Below, one piece after another: positions 33,207-40,708 of a stretch of 64,000 nucleotides of DNA (position 1 is the stretch's first letter; every line of letters begins with the position of its first letter). The position numbers and the translations under genes were made by a program. The DNA lies in contig NZ_CP102384.1 of the NCBI RefSeq assembly GCF_024628865.1, positions 4,289,001 to 4,353,000 of the forward strand, written 5' to 3'. The notes below the pieces were generated by a model. It ran no database searches and was not told the origin of the DNA. It saw only the letters and a program-made list of their open reading frames with translations. The stretch is from Sphingopyxis sp. DBS4 (GTDB lineage Bacteria > Pseudomonadota > Alphaproteobacteria > Sphingomonadales > Sphingomonadaceae).

Positions 33207-33932
33207 ATGACCAGCATCGGCATTATCGGCAGCGAAGGGCGGATGGGCGTCGCACTCGCCGCCGCAATTTCGGAAGCCGGGCAGCGCAGTTGCGGCATCG
33301 ACAAGGGCGGCAATATCGTCCGGCTTGCCTCGGACGCCGACGTTCTCGTCGATTTCTCCTCACCCGTCGCGCTCGAGGCGACGCTCGACGCCTGCGTCGC
33401 GGCGAAAACCCCGATCGTGATCGGCACCACCGGGCTCGAGGAGCGCCACCATTATCTGATCGACGATGCCGCGCAGGACATCGCGGTGCTCCAGACCGGC
33501 AACACGTCGCTCGGCGTCACGTTGCTCGCACATCTGGTGCGCGAGGCGGCATCGCGGCTCGATGCCGACTGGGATATCGAGATCGTCGAGATGCACCACC
33601 GGAACAAGGTCGACGCACCGAGCGGCACCGCGCTGCTGCTCGGGCAGGCGGCCGCCGAGGGGCGCGGGATCGACCTTGCGAAATGCTCCGAACGCGGCCG
33701 CGACGGCGTCACCGGCGCGCGCGGCCACGGCAAGATCGGCTTCGCGAGCCTGCGCGGCGGCACCGTCGCGGGCGACCATGACGTGATCTTCGCGGGGCCG
33801 GAGGAGATGATCACTCTCGGCCATCGCGCCGAAAACCGCATGATCTTCGCGCGCGGCGCGGTGAAGGCGGCGCTGTGGCTGGTCCGCCAGAAGCCGGGGC
33901 GCTACACGATGCCGCAGGTGCTCGGGCTCTGA
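33207..33932 (+). CDS. dapB: 4-hydroxy-tetrahydrodipicolinate reductase
   Basis: NAD(P)H-dependent step in lysine and diaminopimelate synthesis. From ATG 33207 it has 241 residues. The N-terminal Rossmann motif GIIGSEGRMG, the substrate-binding EMHHRNKVDAPSGTAL with its catalytic histidine and lysine, and GHRAENRMIFARGAVKAALW near the end are intact. An upstream ATG at 33135 would add 24 residues that are not family-like. An M48 peptidase gene follows 26 bp later. Confidence 0.95.
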   Translation: MTSIGIIGSEGRMGVALAAAISEAGQRSCGIDKGGNIVRLASDADVLVDFSSPVALEATLDACVAAKTPIVIGTTGLEERHHYLIDDAAQDIAVLQTGNTSLGVTLLAHLVREAASRLDADWDIEIVEMHHRNKVDAPSGTALLLGQAAAEGRGIDLAKCSERGRDGVTGARGHGKIGFASLRGGTVAGDHDVIFAGPEEMITLGHRAENRMIFARGAVKAALWLVRQKPGRYTMPQVLGL

Positions 33933-33958
33933 ACCCGGCGAACATGGGGGAAAGACAG

Positions 33959-35137
33959 ATGGCGTTCGATCCGGCGACCGCAACCAAAGCCTATATCGAC
34001 GGCCTCGGCCCGGCGGCGCTCGCCAAGGCGGAAGCCTATACGACCGGCAACGAATGGCTGCTGCTCTGGGGTCTCGTCGTCTCGGCGGTCGTCACCTTTC
34101 TCTTCGTCCGCTTGCGCATCCTCGACCGGATCGACGCGCGGCTCGCGAAGCGCGGCTGGGCGCTGCGGACGTGGCTGCTCTGCGCTGCTTTCTTCCTGCT
34201 CTCGACGATCCTCACCCTGCCGTGGGACATCTACACCGGCTGGGGGCGCGAAACTGCCTATGGCCGCACCAGCCAGCCGCTCGGCGACTGGCTCGGCCAG
34301 TCGGCGATCTCGACGCTGCTCACCGCGCTCCTGGGCGGGCTTTTCTTCCTCGGCGTCTATGCGCTGATCCGCCGCACCGGGCGGCGCTGGTGGATCTGGT
34401 CGGGCGGACTCGCCGCCGCGGCGATCGCGGCCTTCCTTCTCGTCTCGCCGATCCTGATCGAGCCCCTGTTCAACGATTACAAGCCTGTTCCCGCCGGGCC
34501 GGTGCGCGATGCGCTCGTCGAAATGGCGGCAAAAGCCGACATTCCCGCCGATCGCATCTACATGTTCGACGGATCGCGCCAGTCGAACAATTTCACCGCC
34601 AACGTCTCGGGAATCGGCCATTCGGCGCGTATCGCCATTTCGGACGTTGCGCTCGGCAAGGCCTCGCTCGACGAGGTGCGCGCGGTGACGGGGCACGAGA
34701 TCGGCCATTATGTGCTTGGTCATATCTGGCGGATGGTGTTCGTTTTCGCGGGGCTCGCGATCCTGCTCTTCTTCGCCGCCGACCGGCTCTTTCCCCGCCT
34801 CGCGCGATGGTTCGGCAGCGATGCGGCCATCGGCGATCCGCGCGGCTTTCCGGTCCTGATCTTCTTCCTCTCGCTCTTCGGTCTCGTCACCCTGCCGCTC
34901 ACCAATACGCTGATCCGCGTCGACGAGAGCGAGGCCGACCATTATTCGCTGAAGACCGAGAACCGGCCCGACGCGCTTGCGACCGCGCTCGTCAAGACCG
35001 CCGAATATCGCAGCCCGCGCCCCGGCGCGGTCGAGGAGGTCATCTTCTACGACCATCCGTCGGTCGAACGCCGCGTGCGCGCGGCGATGGACTGGAAGGC
35101 GGCGCATCCGCCGGCGAACGCACCCGCGCCGAAATGA
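33959..35137 (+). CDS. M48 family integral membrane metallopeptidase (Ste24/CAAX-protease-like)
   Basis: A 392-residue inner-membrane zinc peptidase. Hydrophobic helices are at about 33-50, 70-88, 118-138, 147-168, 260-285 and 295-315. The zinc site HEIGH is at residues 246-250 with the third ligand likely the glutamate in ESEADHYSL. The opening (family-specific N-terminal region) resembles Ste24-type CAAX proteases. In bacteria such enzymes act in membrane protein quality control. Start ATG 33959 follows GGGGGAAAG. Its stop overlaps the nth start by four bases. Confidence 0.92.
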   Translation: MAFDPATATKAYIDGLGPAALAKAEAYTTGNEWLLLWGLVVSAVVTFLFVRLRILDRIDARLAKRGWALRTWLLCAAFFLLSTILTLPWDIYTGWGRETAYGRTSQPLGDWLGQSAISTLLTALLGGLFFLGVYALIRRTGRRWWIWSGGLAAAAIAAFLLVSPILIEPLFNDYKPVPAGPVRDALVEMAAKADIPADRIYMFDGSRQSNNFTANVSGIGHSARIAISDVALGKASLDEVRAVTGHEIGHYVLGHIWRMVFVFAGLAILLFFAADRLFPRLARWFGSDAAIGDPRGFPVLIFFLSLFGLVTLPLTNTLIRVDESEADHYSLKTENRPDALATALVKTAEYRSPRPGAVEEVIFYDHPSVERRVRAAMDWKAAHPPANAPAPK

Positions 35138-35790
35138 AGAAAGCCGACATCTTCGAATTCTATCGCTGCCTCGCCGAGCTCAACCCGAGCCCGGAGACCG
35201 AGCTTCAATTCGGCAACACCTATCAGCTTCTCGTTGCGGTCGTGCTGTCGGCGCAGGCGACCGATGTCGGAGTGAACAAGGCGACGCGCAAGCTGTTTCA
35301 GGAGGTGAAGACGCCGCAGCAGATGGTCGACCTCGGCGAGGACGGGCTCAAGCAGTACATCAAGACGATCGGACTGTTCAACGCCAAGGCGAAGAATGTC
35401 ATCGCATTGAGCGAAATCCTCGTGCGCGACCATGGCGGCTACGTGCCCGCCGACCGCGACACGCTCGTCGAATTGCCGGGGGTCGGGCGCAAGACCGCCA
35501 ATGTCGTGATGAACTGCGCCTTCGGGGCGGAGACTTTCGCGGTCGACACCCATATCTTCCGGGTCGGCAATCGCACGGGCCTGGCTCCCGGCAAGACCGT
35601 GCTCGCGGTCGAGAAGAAGCTCGAAAAGGAAACCCCGGCGCCCTTCCGCGTCGGCGCGCACCATTGGCTGATCCTCCACGGCCGCTACATCTGCAAGGCG
35701 CGCACTCCCGAATGCTGGCGCTGCCCGGTGATCGACCTCTGCCGCTACAAGCCGAAGACCCCGGCGCCGAAAGCGAAGAAGGCGGCGTAG
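35134..35790 (+). CDS. nth: Endonuclease III
   Basis: DNA glycosylase with AP-lyase activity for oxidised pyrimidines. The 218-residue protein has LSAQATDVGVNKATRKLF, the helix-hairpin-helix with catalytic lysine region (LPGVGRKTANVVMNCAFG), the aspartate in VDTHIFRVGNR and the [4Fe-4S] cysteines in C-X6-C-X2-C-X5-C (CKARTPECWRCPVIDLC). A lysine-rich tail follows. The start ATG overlaps the TGA of the M48 gene, showing translational coupling. Confidence 0.96.
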   Translation: MKKADIFEFYRCLAELNPSPETELQFGNTYQLLVAVVLSAQATDVGVNKATRKLFQEVKTPQQMVDLGEDGLKQYIKTIGLFNAKAKNVIALSEILVRDHGGYVPADRDTLVELPGVGRKTANVVMNCAFGAETFAVDTHIFRVGNRTGLAPGKTVLAVEKKLEKETPAPFRVGAHHWLILHGRYICKARTPECWRCPVIDLCRYKPKTPAPKAKKAA

Positions 35791-35842
35791 TCCGAGCTCC
35801 GAAACGGCCGCGTCTTTGGCGTGGAAAGCGGCCATTCCCCTC

Positions 35843-35925
35843 TTCGTCATTCCCGCGAAAGCGGGAACCCAGGGCGTGCGTCGGCTGACCCCACACTGGG
35901 TTCCCGCTTTGGCGGGAATGACGAA
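35843..35925. repeat. Palindromic repeat (GTCATTCCCGCGAAAG type)
   Basis: TTCGTCATTCCCGCGAAAGC at the left and its complement at the right end; the interior (GGCGTGCGTCGGCTGACCCC) matches in reverse the 25828 copy. Confidence 0.85.
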
Positions 35926-35951
35926 GGTAAGGGATGCGGAAATATGAATTT

Positions 35952-36040
35952 CCGTTCGCCCCGCGCTTGTCGAAGGGCCTTTCTTCCGTCAGCATGGTGA
36001 AGGTCAAAGGACGGGGCTTCGACAGGCTCAACCCGAACGG
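35952..36040. repeat. Inverted repeat (CCGTTCG-GCTTGTCGAAG type)
   Basis: CCGTTCGCCCCGCGCTTGTC at 35952 and its imperfect complement ending CCCGAACGG at 36040, 32 bp before the M20 peptidase start. Same module as inside 32151-32312. Confidence 0.8.
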
Positions 36041-36071
36041 ATCGAAACAGAGTGTAAAAGGGGTCGACGAT

Positions 36072-37442
36072 ATGCGTTTAGCTGCTGCTTTTCTTGCTTC
36101 CGCCGCCATGCTGGCCGCGGCGCCCGTTCACGCCAAGCCCGCCGATACCGCGACGGCGAAGAAGATCCTCATGGACAGCGTCGCGATCCCGACGGTCGAG
36201 GGGCGCGGCAAGGTGCCCGAACTGGCTGCTTACTATGCAAGCGTGCTCAAGGCCGCGGGATACAGCGACGCGGACATCGAAATCACCCCGATCGGCGAGA
36301 CCGCGACCTTCGCCGCGACGCTGCAGGGCACGACCAAGGCCAAACCGATCCTGCTGCTCGGCCATATGGACGTCGTCGAGGCCGATCCCAAGGACTGGAC
36401 CCGCGATCCCTTCGTGCCGGTCGAGGAGAATGGCTATATCTTCGGCCGCGGGTCGGAGGACAACAAGTTCGACGTTGCGATGATGGTCGCGACGATGGCC
36501 GAGCTCAAGAAGGAGGGGTTCAAGCCGAAGCGCTCGATCATCCTGCTGCTTTCGGGCGACGAGGAAACGGCGATGACGACGACGCGCGCGCTTGCGGCCA
36601 AATATAAGGACGCCGAATTTGCCTTGAACGGCGATGGCGGCGGCGGGCTGATCGGCGAGGACGGCAAGGCGAAATATTACGGGCTGCAGGCGGGTGAAAA
36701 AACATACGCCGACTATGTGCTCGAAGTGACCAACCCCGGCGGCCACAGCTCGCGTCCCGGCGCGGTCAATGCGATCGTCGAACTGTCCGAAGCGCTCGCC
36801 AAGGTCGGCGCCTATCGCTTCACGCCGCAGCAGAATGAGCTGACCAAGGTCGGAATGCCGATCGTCGCCGATCAGGTCGGCGGCGACATCGGCGCTGCGC
36901 TGAAAGCCTTTGCTGCCGATCCGACCGACGCCAAGGCGATCGCGACGATCCGCGCCGATCCCGAATATGTCGGGCAGATCGGCACGACCTGCGTTCCCAC
37001 GCTGGTCAAGGGCGGCCACGCCGAAAATGCGCTGCCGCAGCGCGCGACCGCGAACATCAACTGCCGCATCTTCCCGGGCGTCAGCATCGAGACGGTGCGC
37101 GCCGAGCTCGAAAAGGTGATCGGCGATCCCGCGGTCAAGGTGAACACCGACCCCGACGCCACCGCGAGCGACGCCTCGCCGCTGCGCCCCGACGTGGTGG
37201 CGGCCGTCACCAGGGCGGTTCATGCGCGCTTCCCCGGCCTGCCGATCATCCCGTCGATGAGCGCGGGCGCGACCGACAGCCTGCATTTCCGCGCAGTCGG
37301 CGTGCCGAGCTATGGCGTCGCGGGGCTGTTCAGCAAGGCGAGCGACAGCTTCGCGCACGGCCTCAACGAACGCGCGCCGGTCGCCGCGATCCCCGGCGCC
37401 CTCGCGCATTGGGACAGCCTGCTGCGCGACCTGTCGAAATAA
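36072..37442 (+). CDS. Exported M20 family metallopeptidase
   Basis: A 456-residue zinc peptidase or amidohydrolase with a signal peptide (MRLAAAFLASAAMLAAAPVH). Metal-binding segments are LGHMDVVEADPKDWTRDPF (histidine and aspartate ligands), GRGSEDNKFDVA and SGDEETAM with the catalytic glutamate. The dimerisation domain (about 240-350) is present (NPGGHSSRPGAVNAIVELSE). Substrate may be a dipeptide or acylated amino acid; periplasmic location is inferred. The ATG at 36072 is chosen over an in-frame start at 35934 that would run through a repeat. Confidence 0.92.
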   Translation: MRLAAAFLASAAMLAAAPVHAKPADTATAKKILMDSVAIPTVEGRGKVPELAAYYASVLKAAGYSDADIEITPIGETATFAATLQGTTKAKPILLLGHMDVVEADPKDWTRDPFVPVEENGYIFGRGSEDNKFDVAMMVATMAELKKEGFKPKRSIILLLSGDEETAMTTTRALAAKYKDAEFALNGDGGGGLIGEDGKAKYYGLQAGEKTYADYVLEVTNPGGHSSRPGAVNAIVELSEALAKVGAYRFTPQQNELTKVGMPIVADQVGGDIGAALKAFAADPTDAKAIATIRADPEYVGQIGTTCVPTLVKGGHAENALPQRATANINCRIFPGVSIETVRAELEKVIGDPAVKVNTDPDATASDASPLRPDVVAAVTRAVHARFPGLPIIPSMSAGATDSLHFRAVGVPSYGVAGLFSKASDSFAHGLNERAPVAAIPGALAHWDSLLRDLSK

Positions 37443-37446
37443 GTGT

Positions 37447-37552
37447 CGTGCCCCTGCGAAGGCAGGGGCCCATCACCGGCCTTCGGTTTCTTCCCAGCCG
37501 GTCGTTCAGAACGCGATCGCGGGTGATGGGCCCCTGCCTTCGCAGGGGCACG
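37447..37552. repeat. Palindromic repeat (CCCCTGCGAAGG type)
   Basis: CGTGCCCCTGCGAAGGCAGG at the left end and its complement at the right (ends 37552). Related to 4213 and 19486. It begins four bases after the M20 stop and could terminate it. Confidence 0.8.
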
Positions 37553-37554
37553 GG

Positions 37555-37701
37555 CTAGGACGGGTCGACATTCAGGAGATGGCGAGTCGAAAATGGCGGA
37601 TTTTCGTGACCTGGAGCGCAGCGTGCTCATGGCACGTGAGCACCGGAAGCACGAAAGCCGCCATTTGCAGGCCGCCAGAACTGAATGTCGATCCGTCCTA
37701 G
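37555..37701. repeat. 147-bp MITE-like element with 21-bp terminal inverted repeats
   Basis: The terminal 21-mers 37555-37575 and 37681-37701 are reverse complements with one mismatch (CTAGGACGGGTCGACATTCA at the left). A second inner inverted pair (around AAAATGGCGGATTTTCGTG and CACGAAAGCCGCCATTTG) gives a cruciform-capable structure. Its right end contains the TAG stop (37698-37700) of the tetR gene at 37698-38291. No open frame of its own is convincing. Confidence 0.8.
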
Positions 37702-38291
37702 GGTAGCAACGCCCCCACCGCGCGCTCGACCATCTCGACCGCCGCCTCGGCGCCGAAGCTTGTCGAGTCGAGCGACAGTTCGAGCCACAGCCCGTCGACC
37801 ATCGCGGTCAGCAGGATTGCGAGCCGCCCGGCGTCGGCGGCGCCGCACGCGGTCAGCAGATTGGCCAGTCGTTCGCGATAGCCCGCGTAACTTTCCGCGT
37901 GAATCGCCGCCATCCGCGCGTCGCTCCGTGCGAGCGCCCAGAAGGCGGTCCAGGCGCCGAGCAGCTCGGGATCGGTCACTGGCGGACGGAAGCTCGCGGT
38001 CAGATAGGCGGTCAGGCGGTCACGGGGATCGTTGCCCGCGTCCGCGACCGCCTCCGCGAAAATCGCGTCCATCCGGTCGCTCGTCGCGGCGTATGTGGCG
38101 GCGATCAGATCGTCGATGCCGTCGAAATAATGGCGCAGCAGCCCCGGCGATACGCCCGCTTTGGCGCAGATCGCGCGGACATTTGTCCCCGCGAGCCCCT
38201 GTTCGGCGAGCACCGCCGCCGTTGCGTCGATCAGGTCGGCACGGCGGGCGCCGGCGCTTTCGCGCGTAAAGGCTTGGCGAGCGGGTTGCAT
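37698..38291 (-). CDS. TetR family regulator (BetI-like) of the Rieske cluster
   Basis: A 197-residue regulator from the ATG at 38291 (another ATG at 38303 is possible). The HTH lies at about residues 16-55 (DLIDATAAVLAEQGLAGTNV, AICAKAGVSPGLLRHYFDG). The C-terminal part (SDARMAAIHAESYAGYRERL, LLTAMVDGLWLELSLD) resembles BetI-type repressors. It is divergent from the Rieske oxygenase gene, 33 bp apart, with a 22-bp palindrome in the gap. The stop codon comes from the terminal inverted repeat of an inserted element, so the last residues may be altered relative to relatives. Confidence 0.9.
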   Translation of the reverse strand: MQPARQAFTRESAGARRADLIDATAAVLAEQGLAGTNVRAICAKAGVSPGLLRHYFDGIDDLIAATYAATSDRMDAIFAEAVADAGNDPRDRLTAYLTASFRPPVTDPELLGAWTAFWALARSDARMAAIHAESYAGYRERLANLLTACGAADAGRLAILLTAMVDGLWLELSLDSTSFGAEAAVEMVERAVGALLP

Positions 38292-38292
38292 A

Positions 38293-38314
38293 TTGTTATA
38301 CATTTGTACAACAA
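38293..38314. promoter_or_regulatory. Palindromic operator between tetR and the Rieske gene
   Basis: TTGTTATAC - ATTT - GTACAACAA: two 9-nt arms matching at 8 of 9 positions. It starts two bases from the tetR start codon and ends 10 bp before the Rieske start, so one bound repressor could block both. Confidence 0.65.
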
Positions 38315-38324
38315 GGAACGATAT

Positions 38325-39491
38325 ATGGCAACTGCACGGCTTCGCGATTCGAATATCGACCCGCTCGATGGCTGGTCGCTGCCAGCATGGACCTATAGCG
38401 ATCCGGATTTCCACGCCGCTGAAATGGAGCGGATCTTCCGTCCGAGCTGGCAGATCGTCTGCCATGACAGCGACATCCCGAATGCAGGCGATTGGCACAG
38501 CATCGATATGTGCGACGAGAGCGTGATTCTGGTGCGCGGCGCCGACCGCATCGTCCGCGCCTTCACCAACGTCTGCCGCCACCGCGGGTCGCGGTTGGTC
38601 GATGGCGCCGCGGGCTGCGCGAAGAAGCTCGTTTGCCCCTATCACGCCTGGACCTACGAACTTGACGGCCGGCTGACCGGCGTTCCCGATTCGGCGAGCT
38701 ACCCGACGCTCGACAAGGGCAAGGCAGGACTCGCCCCGGTCGGGCTCGAGCAATGGCGCGGCTTCTGGTTCGTGCGGCTCGATGACGACGGCGGCCCGTC
38801 GGTCGCGGCGATGATGGCGCCCTATGAGGCGATGATCGCCCCCTATCGCTTCGAGGAACTCGGTGCCCTCGGCCGCGTCACGCTGCGCCCGCGCGCGGTC
38901 AACTGGAAGAATGTCGGCGACAATTATTCGGACGGCCTGCACATCCCCGTCGCCCACCCCGGCCTGACGCGGCTGTTCGGAAAAAGCTATGGCGTCGAGG
39001 CCGAGGCCGGGGTCGACCGCATGTGGGGCGACCTGATCGACCGGCCCTCGGCGAACTGGTCCGAACTCATGTATCAGCGCCTGCTGCCGCCGGTGCCGCA
39101 TCTGCCGGAAGCGAACCAGCGCCATTGGCTCTATTTCAAGCTGTGGCCGAACATCGCCTTCGACATCTATCCCGATCAGGTCGATTTCATGCAGTGGCTG
39201 CCGACCGGGCCGACAAGCTGTCTGATCCGCGAAATCTCCTATGTCCTTCCCGATGCGCGGCGCGAAATGAAGGCCGCGCGCTACCTCAACTGGCGCATCA
39301 ATCGCCAGGTCAATGCCGAGGATACGGCGCTGATCACGCGCGTGCAGCAGGGGATGCAGTCGAAAAGCTTCACCATGGGGCCGCTCAGCGACAAGGAGGT
39401 CTGCCTCAGGCATTTCTGTTCGCGGATGCGCGCGATCATCCCCGAGGCGCGGCTGGAGCAGGCGCCGGCCGCAGGGTGGAGCCGCCGGTGA
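38325..39491 (+). CDS. Rieske non-haem iron oxygenase, alpha subunit (choline monooxygenase/GbcA-like)
   Basis: A 388-residue oxygenase. The Rieske [2Fe-2S] ligands are C84, H86, C104 and H107 (CRH-X17-CPYH). The non-haem iron site is in GDNYSDGLHIPVAHPGL, with H206 and H211, and an aspartate near YPDQVDF (about 284) as third ligand. The C-terminal layout (DTALITRVQQGMQSKSFTMG, LSDKEVCLRHF) resembles monomeric or homotrimeric oxygenases acting on quaternary amines or aromatic acids. No ferredoxin or reductase gene is nearby, so electrons must come from elsewhere. It overlaps the next gene by four bases (GTGA). Confidence 0.92.
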   Translation: MATARLRDSNIDPLDGWSLPAWTYSDPDFHAAEMERIFRPSWQIVCHDSDIPNAGDWHSIDMCDESVILVRGADRIVRAFTNVCRHRGSRLVDGAAGCAKKLVCPYHAWTYELDGRLTGVPDSASYPTLDKGKAGLAPVGLEQWRGFWFVRLDDDGGPSVAAMMAPYEAMIAPYRFEELGALGRVTLRPRAVNWKNVGDNYSDGLHIPVAHPGLTRLFGKSYGVEAEAGVDRMWGDLIDRPSANWSELMYQRLLPPVPHLPEANQRHWLYFKLWPNIAFDIYPDQVDFMQWLPTGPTSCLIREISYVLPDARREMKAARYLNWRINRQVNAEDTALITRVQQGMQSKSFTMGPLSDKEVCLRHFCSRMRAIIPEARLEQAPAAGWSRR

Positions 39492-40708
39492 GCACCGCCG
39501 CGCCCGTCGTCATCGTCGGCGGCGGCCCCGCGGGCATGGTCGCGGGGCTGCTCTTCGCGCGCGCCGGCGTGCGCGTCACCATACTCGAAAAGCACAAGGA
39601 TTTCCTCCGCGATTTCCGCGGCGACACGGTGCATCCCTCGACGCTCGAACTGTTCCACGAGATCGGCCTGCTCGACGCGCTGCTGAAGGAATCGCACGCC
39701 GCGATCGACACCATGACGCTGAACCTGCTCGGCGGGCGCTACACGGTCGCGACGATGAAGCATCTGCCGGTCGCCGCGCCGTTCGTCGCGATGATGCCGC
39801 AATGGGATCTGCTCGATTTCATCGCGGGGGAAGGGCGGCGCTATCCGACCTTCGACCTCCGCATGTCGACCGAGGCCATCGGACTGACCCATGACGCCGG
39901 TGGTCGCGTCAGCGGGGTGACGCTCGCGAATGGCGACGTGCTTTCCGCGCGGCTCGTCATTGCCGCCGACGGGCGCCGGTCGGTACTGCGCGAAGCCGCC
40001 GAGCTGCCGCTCGACGATCTCGGCGCGCCGATGGACGTGCTCTGGTTCCGCGTCCCCGTTCCTGCGGGCATGGACATGGCGGAGGTCGCGCTCGGCACGA
40101 TCGACAAGGGCGGGATGGTCGTCGCCATCCCGCGCGGCGATTATTGGCAATGCGCGCGAATCATCGAGAAGGGCAGCTTTCCGCCGATCGAAGCGCGCGG
40201 CATTGCGGCCTTCCGCGATGAGATCGTCGCCATCGTTCCCGGCCTCGCCGCGGGTATCGAGGCGATCCGCAGCTTCGACGACGTCAAGCTGCTCTCGGTC
40301 GCGCTCGACCGGCTGACGCGCTGGTCGCGCCCGGGCCTGCTCGCGATCGGCGACGCGGCGCACGCGATGTCGCCGGTCGGCGGCATCGGCATCAACCTCG
40401 CGGTGCAGGATGCGGTCGCCGCCGCGAATATCCTCGCGGCGCCGCTTTCCGCCGGGGCCGATCCCGATCCGTTGCTCGCCCGGGTGCAGGCGCGCCGCTG
40501 GAAACCGACGACCCGGATGCAGGCGCTGCAGCGCTTCGCGCACCAGCGCGTCATCGAACCGATGCTGCGCGGAGAGGTCACCCGCGTGCCCTTCGCCGTC
40601 CGCCTCCTCGACGCCATCCCGCTGCTCCGCCGCATTCCGGGCCGCATCCTCGGCCTCGGCTTCGGCCGCCAGCATGTCCAATCCCCGCTTGCGAAAGACT
40701 TTTCATGA
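39488..40708 (+). CDS. FAD-dependent monooxygenase (PHBH fold)
   Basis: A 406-residue flavoprotein starting with GTG at 39488 inside the stop of the Rieske gene. The FAD-binding GXGXXG motif VVIVGGGPAGMVAGLLFARA, the DG motif (VIAADGRRSVLREAA) and the second FAD motif GDAAHAMSPVGGIGINLAVQ are all present. It is related to p-hydroxybenzoate-type hydroxylases and would act on a ring or enol substrate with NAD(P)H. Specific substrate unknown. The next gene again starts in its stop codon. Confidence 0.92.
   Translation: MSTAAPVVIVGGGPAGMVAGLLFARAGVRVTILEKHKDFLRDFRGDTVHPSTLELFHEIGLLDALLKESHAAIDTMTLNLLGGRYTVATMKHLPVAAPFVAMMPQWDLLDFIAGEGRRYPTFDLRMSTEAIGLTHDAGGRVSGVTLANGDVLSARLVIAADGRRSVLREAAELPLDDLGAPMDVLWFRVPVPAGMDMAEVALGTIDKGGMVVAIPRGDYWQCARIIEKGSFPPIEARGIAAFRDEIVAIVPGLAAGIEAIRSFDDVKLLSVALDRLTRWSRPGLLAIGDAAHAMSPVGGIGINLAVQDAVAAANILAAPLSAGADPDPLLARVQARRWKPTTRMQALQRFAHQRVIEPMLRGEVTRVPFAVRLLDAIPLLRRIPGRILGLGFGRQHVQSPLAKDFS

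Noticed and set aside
37899-38324. N-terminal extension of the Rieske gene (frame open from 37899)
   Set aside because: It runs opposite the tetR gene, encodes atypical residues, and ATG 38325 fits the family start and follows the operator.
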